Below are positions 38,801-52,500 of a DNA stretch of 64,000 bases, piece after piece. The notes under the pieces are model-generated. The model had not been told where the DNA came from. It saw nothing but the letters and a program-made list of their open reading frames with translations, and ran no database searches. Source of the DNA: Tribonema minus (taxonomy: Eukaryota > Sar > Xanthophyceae > Tribonematales > Tribonemataceae); assembly GCA_017506865.1 (NCBI GenBank), contig JAFCMP010000012.1, forward strand, positions 186,001 to 250,000. The letters run 5' to 3'. Numbering within the stretch: position 1 is the first letter of the stretch; every line of letters starts with the position of its first letter. Position numbers and translations under genes: made by a program.

Positions 38801-41800
38801 GGTCATGCTTGTGGGATGCGGCAGTATGGGCATCACAGGCCAGCGACTTGCACAACAGTGCTTTATCCTCAAGTTCGCTCTGATAGCACTGAAAACTCTA
38901 CTACACTGTGGTAGCTTCATTCACGCACCACTTGAAACACATACAGGTATATGCGATCATGGAGGGTAGCAAGGCTTATGTGCTCTTTTCCAGGCGCGCG
39001 TGAAGCACCATAGCAAGCACGATCCTGATGCCAAGCTTTCAATGGCCAGCACTCTGGTGTGCATCATGCATGCCGGGCAACAATGACACACCTCTTGTGA
39101 TTATGAAATCATGACAGGCTGAACTTCATTCAACAGACACTGGCAGCCTGATCCTGCCATATTGATATCTTACCATTAACGTCGCACTGTCAGCCAGGGC
39201 AACAGCTGCTGAAGCACGCAAAGCGCACAATTATTCTCAACCTGACGCACCTGCTGCTCTGACTCCATGTGGCAGACTTACCTGGCAGCGTACAACCTGC
39301 TGCTAGCGCACGCCGCTGCCGTCAAGGTCTACAGGCGCGAGTTCCAGAGCAAACAGCACGGCATCATCGGCATGGCCATCAACTGTGATTGGACGGAGCC
39401 TAAACCGACGGATGATCCGTGGGAGCTGAAGCGCAATGCTGAGGCGTCACTGCGGAACATGTGAGCCCTACGTGCCTCATGTATGCTGCGCTGATCATCT
39501 TGAACTCCATCAGACACAATGCAGAAGTGCGCATATACACAGACGTACTGCATGTACACAACTGAGGATGGCATGCATTGTGCTCTGCATCATGACAGTG
39601 TTTCACTTTGGAAGGGCGTTCATCATGATGAACCAGAGTCACTGCGGAACATGTGAGCCGCATGCTGCTTGTACTTTGAACTTCAAAGTCAGGCCTGACG
39701 TAAATTAGGATTGCATGAGTACACTAGTGTGTGTGTGTGTGTACACAGAAGATGGCATGCATCTTGCGCTGCATCATGACGCCAGAAGGCGTCGATGCGC
39801 CAGACAGAGCCTGTGCAGAGAGTGTAGTGCAAGTGCACTCAAATCACCCACGCTTTGCCCATCATGTGTGATGCTTTCTGAGGCTGGGCATGCTGGCAGC
39901 TTGAGCAGTGCATGACCTCCCAGATCCCCACGCACTTGCATGCAACAGACGCATCGCGGGACCATTGGCAGGTAGCTCAAGTGTAGGCAGTTGTATTATG
40001 TCACTTGCCATCATGAACAAATTGGGCTTGCAGGGCTTTTGGTAGGCATCATGGCAGCGCTCAGTATGTTGTTGCCCACACAAGAGCGTTGTGAAAAATC
40101 TGAGGTTAGCTTTGACGGTCATAGCACCAGCCATGGTGCAAATTCCATAAACTCACTGTGTGCGCTCCTTGTCTTGTTCAGGTTCAATTTGGCAACCACG
40201 ACACTCAATCACATTGTTTGGTTTGCGATTCTTGGATGCTACAATGCTCTTTACGTGTGTCTCACATTTGCACCTGTGCAGCATGTTCTTCTGCGGCTGG
40301 TTCTCCGAGCCCATCTTCTGTGGAGACTTTCCGGAAGTGATGAAGGAGCAGTGCACGGGGCTGCCAGAGTTCACTGTGAGTGATACACAAGTACTGCTGT
40401 TTGGCCAAGTCGTTTAGTGTTATCGGCATAAGATTTGCTGAATGGAGATACTTCAACTACAAGGTACAAGCAGACTCGTAGCAAGCTTTGACTAAAATAG
40501 TATGGGCTTCTTTGTGCGCTCAGCAAGAATGAAAATCATGATGACAGCTTGAGGTACTGCCATGATAATGCTGAAAGTCAATGGTAGCTGCTGCCAGTGA
40601 TGCAAGCATACACTCTTGTTGTGGATATACACTCTTGTTGTGGACAATCTGATCATGGCGCAGAACACAACTGCAGAAGAGACACAACATTTTGAGCGAG
40701 GACGGCCTGCGTGACCTAACCCTAAGGTTAGGTCCAGGTAAAGTTTAGCACCCCCTTGCCCCTCACAAAATGACAGCAGCCTGAACCCCAGGTACCCAAT
40801 AACGTGGACACAGCGGGTACTAGATTAGCAGACTTCTTGCAACAGATCTGTGCACATCAGCCCAGCGTGTGCACATGTGCCAAGAAATGGTGCTCATGAG
40901 CCCTCACGTAACACCGCGTTCGGCCAGATTGCACGGCACTGCTAAAAAAAAATGCATCGAGGTTTGTCGAAGAGCCGGCCAATGGCGGATTGACTGTCGT
41001 ACAACCCTACATAAGGGGGTTCTCACTTTCTTCAAAACAAGAGCTAACTTTTCATCGTTCTTGTGAGCAGGAGGAGCAGAAGGCTGATCTGAAAGGGTCT
41101 GCAGACTTCTTCGGGCTCAATCACTACCAGTCTCAGCTTGTGGAGCACTGCCCCAGGCACATGGTCAGCAAGCATCGGCAGGAGGCCATATGTGAGTGGT
41201 TTTCCTCAAGGGCCTAAAGAGGTTTTTGTTCAAGTAAACGAGTGTGATTTAGGGAAGGTGACACGACTTCAAAGTGCTACATTATTAATGCGCTTACAGT
41301 GCGCATTACCATGCACAATGTGTATCCCACCTCAGGGAGTATCTGATTTCCAACGAGTCAGTTGCCAATGACCTCCACGTTTCACCATGCTGTAATTGTT
41401 GGGCCCCTATGCGCTGATGTAATGCTGCCTTGGACATATGCCAGTCTGCATGCAGCTGGAGAAGCATACCTCATACTTGCAGTGTCTCTTGAGGCAGAAC
41501 ATTGAAGTTCTACATTCAGGGCTTATCTCTGCAGACGCGGAACACCTTACTGCTGTTGTTGTTTTCCCTCCCTTCACGCGAAGAGTGGGCATTGTCACGC
41601 ATGTGTATGCTACTCTGGGTATGAAACAGGGGCCTCTGGGCGAAGCATACATTACCCCTGCCACCATTACCTCAGCCACCATAATCTCCCAACGAAAACA
41701 AATCTTAGGTAGTAGAGTACACATGTATGTTGTATCAATACAGTGGCCAACGTAATTCTCGGTCTGATACATTGATACACCGAACTGCCACCGCCACTGT

Positions 41801-44800
41801 ATTGCCTGGGTACATACTGTGACCGTTCACTCACACAGGTTTCTTACAGCAATCTGCCACTCCGTGCTTACAGCAAAGTCATATAGTACTCTATGCCACA
41901 TCATAGCTTCAAGGATAATACATGCTGCTTGCTGGCCAGCCTGCAGCTTGCAATGCGGCAATGACACGCTTGTCCGTGTTGTGTCCGCAGTGGGCGACTT
42001 TCAGCGCAAGGGGCAGTATTTCGACGACATGGAACTGCTGCTCTCGGTGAGCCATACATCAGGCAATGTCACAGATACTTGAAATTTTGGGGCAAGCAAG
42101 GTTGCTTGCTTGCGTGTGAATTTTACAGTGACTCCCGGGTTGAGGAACATGCATTGTGTAGCTACACCAGCATATGACGCTACGACTCGCAGGATAGTCT
42201 TTCCGTGTGAGCTCCACTTCAACTTCAATCTGTGCCGTCGCGCGCGCCGCCACGGTGCTCAAGTTTTCTCACTGTCGTTGTAACAGTATCATACACCATG
42301 TGACGTACTCTCCTGGTCCCCATGCAACACTGTATTCCAGCACTTAACGGGACACATGCAGCATCGACAATTGTGTCAATGCTCAACTGAGTCGTTCGTA
42401 GCCCCCGTTTCATCTCGGAACTGACATGGCCCTTCGTGGCACCTCCTTTGTCACTGCTCCTCCGCAAGATTGCAGCACGCCCCGTTGTGACAGCAGTGCT
42501 AATTGTCATCGGTCACTGCTCAAACTTAACGTCGCAGCACGACCCGCAATGGCAGCAGCGCTCACCATCATTGTTCACCTGCTGCTGAAACTCATGCCCA
42601 CAGCACGATCCTTCGTGGCCTGAGACAGACATGGGCTGAAGTGTGGTAGTGCTCATCAGTATATGCCCCCCTTGCTCAGCCTCAAAACTGCAGCATGGCC
42701 CTTTGTGGCATTGGCATTGGTCACTGGCCAACCTCAATGTCACAGCACCGTAGACCGCCTTTTCTGGCAGCAGTGCTGACCATCCTTGTTCACGTGCTGA
42801 ACATCAAAATCACAGCACGACCCTTCGTGGCCCGAGACAGACATGGGCTGGAGCGTGGTGCCCTGGGGCTTCCGCAAGGTCATCATGTGGATACACAACC
42901 GGTACAAGCCGTGGGCAGGTACTGGTCTCAAACTTCAAGTCATGCCAACGTCCAAACTTGAAGTTGAGAATGAGGCCGCTCTCATGCCCACTTGGCGAGT
43001 GGTGTGCGCGGTTGAATGAGTTTGGGCAGGAACAGTGCTCAACCATTCCACATACCTCAAGTGCGCAGAGAGCGCCTACAGTGTGTCAGCATTACGCAGC
43101 ATGCTTCTTACTGATTCTTGATTACTGCGGCACAGAGGCAACCCAGGTGATTGATGCCAAGCTTGCTACCAGAGTCCACATAAGACTTTGTGGCGGTGCA
43201 CTCCAAACTTCAATCCCAGGGCCTACGCCAGAGTCACACTGTGCATGCACGTTTGTAATAATGCACGCGAAGCTACATAGTCTGTGACTCTTACGCTTCA
43301 AAGCACAGCAGCGGGTCTCTGCACCATCGCAATGCAGAGTATGTGGCTTTTCGATGCCGCAAGTGCGGCGTACTGTTGCTGGATCCATGTGACGCGTCAT
43401 GCAACACTCACTGTGACCCTTTGTGCATTATCAAGTACATGCCATGTGGCGGCGTCGTTCGAGTGGTTGTCATTGAGACACTTTCAAACCGACACATGTA
43501 GATCTCGTACAGAAAGCTTAGATACCATTCATCTGGGCTTTCGCGCCCTGAGCGAGAATAAATAAAAGTACATGGCTATAGCATGCTGGATGCCAGCCTA
43601 TGCTGATGCGCAGAGGTTTCCACGCGTAGGGGAGGTTGGAATGTATAAAGGGCCATTGCCAGGCATCAAAGCAGGAACATCATCTAAACGAGTCAACTTG
43701 AACTATGAGTTTCAATTGATGAGTGAACGTATGCCGCGCTTGATTGCGCTGGTTCGTGTTGCAGCAGTCAGCCTATTTGCAACCATAAATTTTTGCCAAG
43801 CATGATATGCACAATGTTGGAGCAGCATATACGCCTTGACTCCCAATGCATGGCGTGTGACACTGAAAACGGCCGCCGCAGCATAGCTACGCACTGCCGG
43901 AAGCACCTCCAACCATTGGCATTCAGTACTAGTGGTATTTTGTTAACAGTAATTATGTTTGAAGTTCGCAAGTTCAGTGTCTGTAATACACAGTATCGTG
44001 TACAGTCTTGCAGTAAAGGCTGCAAAAGCAATAGCCGAGAAGACTTGAGCGCCACTGCTGCACATGACCGCAAACCAACCAACCAGCCGCATCATCTGAC
44101 GCCCCCCCCCCCCCCACACACCCCCCCGGGCACCCCCTGCACCCTAGGCATCTACATAACGGAGAACGGCTGCGCCATCCCCGGCGACTCTGAGCACGAC
44201 ACCAATGGCGCACTGAGGGACACGTTCAGGATAGATTTCATGCGCGCGCACCTGGCCTACATGCACACCGCCATACAGGAGGGCGCCAACGTCCGGGGGT
44301 ACTACCACTGGACCCTCTCCGACAACTTCGAGTGGGCGTAAGTGTCAAACGTACTACTTGTACTTGAGCTGAAGTACATGTATACATGTAAACAGACATC
44401 GCGCTGCGGCCTCCCTGGCCGGCGCGGCGCACGTGCCATTTTTGCGAGCGGAGTGTCCCCGTATACTGAGATTGCGGTAGGTATGTATTGTATGCTTCAG
44501 AAGTAGTAGCAAGGCACGAAGGCCGTTGTCTCGGTGTTTGCGCGTTATGCCAGTTGTATGGGCCGCGGCGCCTCCTATGCCGCTCTCCAGACGACCGTGA
44601 CAACATGGCAGTACTCAGCAGCTATTGTTTCAATGACGGCTACATGGTGTACAGATTAAGCAGCAGAGCGTATTTTGAGGCTCTCACGCAGTGCGCCGAA
44701 TGATGTGCAGACATGTTGCGGGACCGTGTGGGTACACGTGCACTATAATACTATTACTGGCGGTTGAGGCACACGGCGGCTATATATATAGTCACTGAAC

Positions 44801-45482
44801 TTGAAGTATGACGCCGATGTCAACCTCAACCTAGCGCTCTGAACACTGTGGCATGCGCTCCACGTCTAACAATACATATGGTTGCACTGCATGTGAAGCT
44901 CGGCTGGCAGCTTGCAAACGATTATGGTAGATGTCATTCACTTCATTGCACAGCACAGCGTATGATTTGGCACGTAATACGCTAAAAGCGTATCACAGGC
45001 GTTACACCACCTGACGCCGTCCCGCGGACGCAGCAAGCCGGTGTGCAGAATGGCTGATGATAGGGCCGTGGATGTTGAGTTGTTGAAAGTTTGGATACGT
45101 ACACCACGCGAGAGGCCACTTGGCGATGTCGTTGAGAAGCATCGGCACATGTCAAACCTACGAGCAGAAGATTCACTGGAGGCGCGCTGCATCATCTGCA
45201 CTGACGTTGCCTGCGGCTCACACATGATACCTCAACTCTTGCAGCAGTAAATACAAGCTTGCTGCACCCCTGAGAGCTTTCGATCGTGCGCGTCACACAT
45301 CGCGGCCGCGATCCCGCAGGCGCGGCCTGAACATGCGCTTCGGGCTCATCCACGTGGACTACAAGACCCAGGAGCGCAAAATGAAGGACAGCGCCAAGTG
45401 GTACTCGGAGGTGGCAAAGGCCAACGCTGTCGTCGTGAAGCCCAGCGACCCCTTCATGGATGTGAAGCACTCCTACATCTGA
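35877..45482 (+). CDS. Glycosyl hydrolase family 1 beta-glycosidase (12 exons)
   Basis: Retaining beta-glucosidase/beta-galactosidase type enzyme. Exons: 35877-36050, 36309-36452, 36960-37031, 37477-37660, 38261-38394, 39276-39460, 40282-40375, 41071-41191, 41991-42046, 42816-42918, 44148-44337, 45320-45482. All are GT-AG with matching phases, giving 539 residues. The first 47 residues are a non-conserved extension without a clear signal peptide. Family marks in order: [32 protein letters not shown], acid/base E211 in [16 protein letters not shown], nucleophile E428 in Y-I-T-E-N-G, and [13 protein letters not shown] near the end. Both catalytic Glu are present. Natural substrate and location cannot be told. 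Introns 6 and 9 contain duplicated exon edges. Confidence 0.95.
38424..38543 (+). repeat. Dispersed 110-125 bp repeat, copy 3
   Basis: Sense copy in GH1 intron 5, beginning 29 bases after the exon 5 donor. It has AAATCAAAAGATCATAGAGC, GGTAACAAGGTGTGGTGAGC, CCTTCCACCAATA and CGTGGTCGCCGCTGCTGCAG, then ATTGGCCAC. Confidence 0.8.
39461..39790 (+). repeat. Donor-edge duplication of GH1 exon 6
   Basis: The exon 6 end and donor (GTCACTGCGGAACATGTGAG at about 39447) recur at about 39638. The following intron sequence is duplicated as well (shared words GATGGCATGCAT and CTGCATCATGAC), giving a unit of about 190 bases in intron 6. Confidence 0.75.
42478..42815 (+). repeat. Acceptor-edge array of GH1 exon 10 (about six units)
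   Basis: Units of about 55-90 bases carry a CAGCAC-type acceptor followed by a version of GACCCTTCGTGGCC. They start near 42478, 42535, 42600, 42690 and 42742, ending with the real exon at 42816. The 42600 copy extends for over 40 bases, including GAGACAGACATGGGCTG, but then meets a TGA. Spacer words such as CAGCAGTGCT and ATCATTGTTCACCTGCTG are also shared. Confidence 0.75.
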
Positions 45483-48400
45483 GCGCTGAGGCGAGGTTGA
45501 GCATCACCATCGCAGGGTTGCTCGTGTGGTACACTGGCATTGATGGCATTCACGGCCTACGCACAACTCGCTAAAAGCAGGGGCGTAACAAGGGAAGTTT
45601 AAGTTCAAGTTGCTGTGACGTGCACAAGAGCTGCGCCAGCGTGCGCAAGAGCACCTCAGGCATGCTGCTAGTGGCATCGCAATGGCGTTCCAGTCAACAG
45701 GCATCCGGACATGCAGCTGTGTCGCTGCTCCGATGGGGTCCCTCACCGTGGCTACCTATACGTATGATAAGGATGGTCGTCTCGTGCAGTACCTACAAGG
45801 TCAGCAACCTGCTTGAAGTGCCCCCCTCCCTGCGCAAGCGAAGGCAGTGCCCCTGACTTTGTCCGCTCTGTGGCAAGGCAGAGCGCACCGTGGGACTCCA
45901 TGGCCTTGGCCATTTATGTATTGAAGATGCGTACATACTTACGAAGTATATCATCATGGCAGTGAAGAGGCTCCTGCAGACCGAATCAAACCCCCCACCC
46001 CCGCCCTGCCCCCCCCCCGGCCCCTTCAGCCCGTCATCGCACAGCCTTGACTGCTCCCCTTTGAATGCACACGCAGGCTACTCTCTGCAATTTGCAGACG
46101 AAGTTCTGTAGGTAACAAAACCGCATGTATGTATGCACACGTACGCAGGGCCATTACGCTTAAGCTTGTGCGCACTCGCACCGCAAGCACGAGGCAACAC
46201 AGTGCGCAGCAACCATGTGAGTGCTGGTGACCCTGACACAAGGTCAATGTACAAAAGTGCAACACGAACAGCACCCGAAATCGCCAAGGATCCACAATGC
46301 ATGCAGTAGTAGCACGCATGCCGCTTTGATTTGATTTCTGCTCCTCTGGCTGCTTTCGCCATGCTGAAAGGTTGCTTGGAACAGCGTGCTCGCCTGCTGT
46401 TGTGTACCTGCTGCTTGTAATTCTTTTCCCCAATTGTTGCAGGTGGCACCTGCTCGCATTTGCAATGAAGAGTACCTACCGCAATGTGCACATGACTTTG
46501 CATTGAGGAATGCGCAAGCGCTCAAAGGTTTAAAAGCTCCTGCGTTTGCAGCGCAGTCTCAAGGCTGTTGACAGTAAGTGTGCAGGAAGTAAAGCTTTCA
46601 TGGGACTGGGTGTGTCAGACAACAGTGCCGCACAGAAACAGACACAAGAGGAACATTTTGCAAGCTCAAGTAGTAGGCACTCTGTGTGTAGATACATTGA
46701 TGCCTGAAGGCTGCAGAGGCATATGTTGCAGTATATACACAATACTGCTGTTACCACTTTGCGCGTCACTTTCATGTATGTACACTCAACTGACATGAAG
46801 GCATGGCGCGTTGCTCTACATATGTGCTGGCTGACACACAGTTTCAAAAGCGGTGGCTGAGAAACGGGCCCCCGATTTGTGGCCCGGCAGGATTGGGTTC
46901 AAACGTGTGGAACGATCTGTTCTAGCACCATGCAGTCTCAAAACCAAGTAGTTTGTACACTTTACACAAGGGGAGCCACCCACACTACTGCAGCAGCAGC
47001 GGCGGTTGCACAGCGGCGGCAGCGCCATCGCCACTCCGCTTGTGGCTGTCGGCACTGGGCCGCCATTACTGGGCGGTAAACTTCAAGTTGTCAGCAGCGC
47101 TCGCTGCCTCAGAAGTTGAAGTAGGCTCTTCACACAGCCGATGCGCCGCCGCCGTTTGCACGTGTGCAGTGGCGGACGCAGATCCGGCTCTTGTCCTCAT
47201 GCCATTTACACCTTGCGCCAGCTCCTGGCCCCAGCCATGCTGGTTATTCTGAGCATTGCTGCCGCTGCTGCTGGTGGCGCGCGCCATTCGCGGAGAGACT
47301 GTTGCGCTGCCGTCGTCGGTTGCGGCAGCGGCGGCGGTCGCGGCAGCTTTGACACAGTGGCGCCTACACACATGCGCGACGCATGCAAGATGCACGCTAT
47401 TGATGGTGTAACTTGTGTCTAAGAGGATCTCGGTTATACGCAAAAAGGGAACATCAATGTGTCCTTCACCTGAGGCTATGTGAACTTTAGGAAATGTGGA
47501 TGCCATGCTTGCCGTAGAGCAACTGCTGAAGCGATGTTTTGGCTTGACAAAACAAATTTTTGGGGAACCAAAAGTGGCAAGTTCAACTTGGTCTTCAAGA
47601 AGTCCGTTATTAAGGGACTCGTCGCCTACGCCCCACCGGAGCCTCACTTACGCTGTTTGGGAGACTGGCGAGAACAAGCAGCCAAGGCGACGGAGATCAA
47701 GTAAAATAAACACCCACCCACCACTCCCAATGATTTTTGGGGCAAGGGTAGGGGGAGGAGGGTTGCGAGAGAGGAGAGAAGGGGGGGGCCTTTGAGGAAA
47801 TGGCGGGCCAAACTTGGCCCTTCAGGTCGGATCCCCATTAAGGGGTTGGGAACAGGTCTTCCCCCTTCCCCTCTCCACCAAAAATGGCATTGCACCTTGA
47901 CCAATCAGTCAGTGTGTCACGTGTCTACATTGTTGTGTGTGGTATGGATGATGTTATATGCTGGTGAGAACTCTGGCATGTTCAGCACACCCCTGCTGCA
48001 TACATATGGTACGTTGCAGGTACGTTTGTACGTCTTCACAACTTGCCACTTGACCAGGACACAAAAGGCTCTGAGTGGGGAATGTGATGTGTGCATTGCC
48101 GAGCGCTGTATCCATATAGCTTGTGGCTGGTGACATTGGCAGTGTGCGGGCAGCATTTGCACTGAGCAGTGGAAGTGGCGTATTCGAGAGAAACACAATG
48201 GCGGAATACCAGGATTGCAGCTGATCTGTGTTGCATGGTGTTTACCAACTGGCTCAGCTCTCAGCAATCTATACGAGCTGCACAGAAGGACGCTTTCACT
48301 CACAACAGCTGCTCTGACAGATGTGAACGAAATGACGCTGCAACATTGGGCAGGCGATGTTAGTGCAGTACACAGTACAGTGCAGTACACCATGAAGTAT

Positions 48401-49583
48401 GGTCACCAAACATGCGCATCATACTTACACCTGCTGCAATGCAACTTCATCTTGGAGTACACTGACCCTGCCATGCACACTCACCCGGTGGCCTACGCGG
48501 CTACCGCCACATAAAACCACATGTACAGCACAGCAGGAGAGTGGTGGGGTCCAGACATGAACCTATAACAAGTTGATTAAACATCATCGGAACCGCCTTA
48601 GTCCTGATCCCACAGTTACGGCCTTGTTGGCGGCTAGTGCAAACCTGACCCAAAACCTAACCCTAACCTCGTCCCAACCCTTTATTGAAGTTCGTGCAAG
48701 TTGAGGTACCTGAGTGATCACATCTGTAGTGTATTTATGTTCAATACAAATGCGACATGCCAGGACTGAAGCCGGTCTGTGTTGCATGGTGTCATTTGTT
48801 TCACAGCTCTACCGCTTGCATGCTAGCAAGCCAGTCAATGTTAGCAAGTTTGTGCAAGTTGAGGAACCTGACACTAATCTGACCTAACTATATATTGAAG
48901 TTTGTGCAAGTTGAAGTACCTGAGTGGGCGCATCTCCCTGGCGGTGCACAGCTCCTGCCCCTGCTCTCTGGCCGCCAGTATGCGCTTGCGCCTGTCAACT
49001 CGCCATTCCCCATCGCCCTCCTGATGGCAATCAGAGAAGAGGAGAAGTCAGACGAGGTGGAGCATATCCCCTCAAAAGCGCATGGGCACGCACACAGACG
49101 GGTTGAAGTTAGGGTTTGATGCACACGATCCCACAATGGATGCTTGGTAATGATGGCTGGACAGACGCTGCACTGGAAACCACTTGTGTCACAATGGAGG
49201 GCCAGGGATTGCCTCGTTGCAGGCCCGCTTTGCCCATTCTGACTGGTGATGGCCGAACAGCGGCTAGACCAGAATCAAGTCTCGCCACGCACAAGGCCCA
49301 GGACAATGATTCACTGTGAGCCAGCGTGTATGTATGCCTGCTGCTCATGTCGACTGCTTGCAAGACAGAATAACAGCATGGCTCTCACGATGTGCGCGAT
49401 GGTACAGTGGTGTGAAATGTGCACTGGCTGCTCTTAAGTCTTGACCTGCCACTAGCATCAGACAGGCATCCGCAGTGGTGGCTGCTCCCCCATAAGTCCG
49501 GTGCTCCACCGCTGAAACGAGACCGTTACAGGACCCCCCCCTACTTCAACGCAGCTCCTTTACGCTGTTGCAGAGAGTACACA
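45483..49583. other. Intergenic region between convergent GH1 and FYVE-SYLF genes
   Basis: No gene could be supported. A 147-codon minus-strand frame (ATG at 47506 to 47066) exists but is Ala/Ser/Thr-rich in its second half and has no recognised motif. Two plus-strand GTGCAAGTTGA(A/G)G(T/A)ACCTGA segments near 48850 and 48902 form a local duplication, with a related one near 48697. Confidence 0.4.
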
Positions 49584-52500
49584 TCACCAGACGTCACTCA
49601 CAGGCGATGCCTCTTCGCTATCGCCACCACCGCCACCACTACCGCCGCCGCTTCCCGTCCCACGCCACAGTTCGCCCAGCCACCGTACCACAGACGTGAT
49701 GATACTCTCATCTGCAGAAATTTCCCGGGCCTGCGGAACGCCGTCCAGAAGAAGGTCCCAGGAACCTTCCTCCATGTCAAAGTCCGAGATTGCGCGCGCA
49801 CTTTCCCCTGTGGCTGCGGCTGGGCGAGAGTCGCGACACGGCGAGGCTGGCGCGCTGCTGAGCGTTGCTGCTCTGGCGGCAGATGACTCCACCTGGTAGA
49901 GGCATCGGTGCAGGCTAGGGTTAGAGTCAGAATCAGAAGTAGGGTAGACTAAGCTGCTGAGCTGTGCAAAGGGACCTCAAATTTGAGTGCAATCCAATGA
50001 GTTGAGCGCTGTGCGCACTGCTGAGCGTTGCTGCTCTAGCGGCAGACGACTCCACCTGGCAGTACATATAATCGATGAGGGCTAGTGTTAGGGTCAACAT
50101 CACAAGTAGGGTAAGCTGCTGACCTGTGCGGAGAAACCGCAATGCGAGTGCGATTCAATGAACCGAACGCCGCGCACATGATGCTGTGGCAACAAATGAC
50201 TGCCGTGATTTGCTGATGAGCCCAGCCTTGTGCGCTTGACGGTGTGGCTACACATGACTGCGAACAAGCTGAAACCCCATTTGCGCACAGAACATGGGAG
50301 CCATGCACGTGCGTAGTGGTGCCCTTGAAAGCGCTTTGCACCCGGTGGCACAGCCTGCTGCGGAGTTCGCATTGTGCGATGCATGACAGTAATGTCGCAA
50401 ACGTCACCTGCACGAGTGCAGTGCGTGCTGAGCGCCGCGCCCACAAGGCTGACTTGAAGTGACGTGCCAGCAACTCTCGGTCATGTGCATTCATGTTACA
50501 GTTGATGAGACTGACTTTTACATTCCAGCATGTTTGAGTTGAAGTTGGTGACGCACCTCCTCAAGCGCCCTGTACAGCGGCTCTGCTGCCTTTGGAGCGG
50601 GATAGTTGCCCAGCAACAGCTCTTTGGCCGACACTGCAGTGCCATAGAAGGTTTGGTTTGCGTCCGTGCGTGACACGATGGTCCCTGCCTCAAAACTGGC
50701 TCCCAAGAACAAGCCCTGCAATAATCAAGACCAGGACATCAGGGTGAGTATAAGGGTTGGATCGAGTCAGGCATCTGCGTATCCTAGGAATTTCACCGGC
50801 AACAATCAAGGAATCTCCAGCATATTATCCCTCAAGACTACTATCCCTCAAGACTACTGGCTTGCCGACCACACGAGATCATGCAACATCATGACATGTA
50901 GTATCCACCCCTTTCTGAAGTTCTTAAAAGTTTGAGTTCACAAGTTTATGTTGACGCTCACCTTGCTGTGCGCATGGGCGAAAACAGCACCAGACCTGCG
51001 TCGCCCGCCCTGATGTCAGTTGACGCTCCGCGCCGTGGTTCATGAAGTTCAAGTCTGATGTGAAAAGTTCAAGTTGACGCTCACCTTGCTGTGCGCGTAG
51101 GAGAAAACAGACGCCAGCCCCGCGTCGCCTGCCCTGATGTCAGTTGACGCTCCGCGCCCCACGGGACCCACGCTGATGCTCAGCTGGGTACCGAGGCTCA
51201 CACTGCCCCTGCGCACCGACAAAAAGTCCGTTTCAACTGAGCACGATGTTCCCGAGATGGGTATTGGTGGAAGGCACTGGCGGCTAATCACACCTTGTCG
51301 CCTAGAGCTGTGCGATCTTTTTAAATCGTTTCCAGGATGTCAACAGCGCACGAGCGCTGCTGTGCGATGTGTGTGATGGCTGAGGACGGCGACTCAGGGT
51401 TAGGATTAGCCTAACCCTAACCCTAACCCTGACCCTAACCCTAACCCTAAGGGTACCCCCCTGCGAAGATGCAATGTTGTTGATACAAGCATGATGCTTC
51501 AGAGGGAATGTTCTGAGTGTACAAGCGCCGCTGTGTGTATGTATGCGCGCCGCCGCACTCATGGTGATGCTCAGTTGAGGGTGCCCAGACTCCCCCTGCA
51601 CAGAGGCAGATTCCGTTGCTGTTAGGGATGATGATTTCTAAGGAAGTCATACACAGGAAATACAGGACCGCATGCTCTCGTGATGCCCCTGACGTGTATA
51701 CATACATGTACACAAGCACTACTTCCAAGTACCTGCCGGAAAACGCGTCAGTGGCCGTGCACGTGTGCAGGAGCACACAAACCATCCTGACAGATGCGCA
51801 CGCGTTCCATTATTCCTCCCAATGTTGAACTTTAACAACTCAACTACTTCCACTACTACTCTTATCACTACTACTGCTACTCTACTAACACTACTACTAC
51901 TACTACTACTGAAGTTAAAGCACTAGGGTGTTGTAGTACTTCAATGTTAGACAGTGATACTTCACGAACCTGCCGGAAAACGCGTCCACGGCCTTGCGCG
52001 TGTGCAGCAGCACATGAAGATCTGGAGAGTTGCACATTCTATTATAACTTCCATTGTTGTCACCACTCTGCTAATACTACTACTACTTCTCCACTAACAC
52101 CATTATTAGTACTGCTACTACTTTAAAGCTGAACTTGTAATTGAAGTACCTGCCGGAAAACGCGTCGACGGCCTTGCGCGTGTGCAGCAGCACATAAAAC
52201 ATATTGAGAGTTGCGCGCGCATTCAATTACTACATCGGTTGAACTTTCAACTCACCTACTACTACTTTACAAACTCCAAGTACTACTTCAAGTACCTGCC
52301 GGAAAACGCGTCCACGGCCTTGCGCGTGTGCAGCAGCACCAGCACGTCGGTCACGTCCGCCCCCGCCTGAAACCCCCACCCGACACCGGCGCTGGCGATG
52401 GCGGCCGGTGCGGACCAGATGCCATCGGGGCGGCGCGACACGACCAGACCTGCTCGTTACGCGCGCGTTGCGATCGAGTAATGAGCAATGAGTTACTTGT

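Noticed and set aside
47066..47506. 147-codon minus-strand frame from an ATG
   Set aside because: The first 45 residues look protein-like, but the rest is low-complexity Ala/Ser/Thr, with no family match and no flanking gene structure. Kept only as a note.
51396..51453. TTAGGG array considered as a chromosome end
   Set aside because: Short, bidirectional and flanked by exons of the same gene on both sides.
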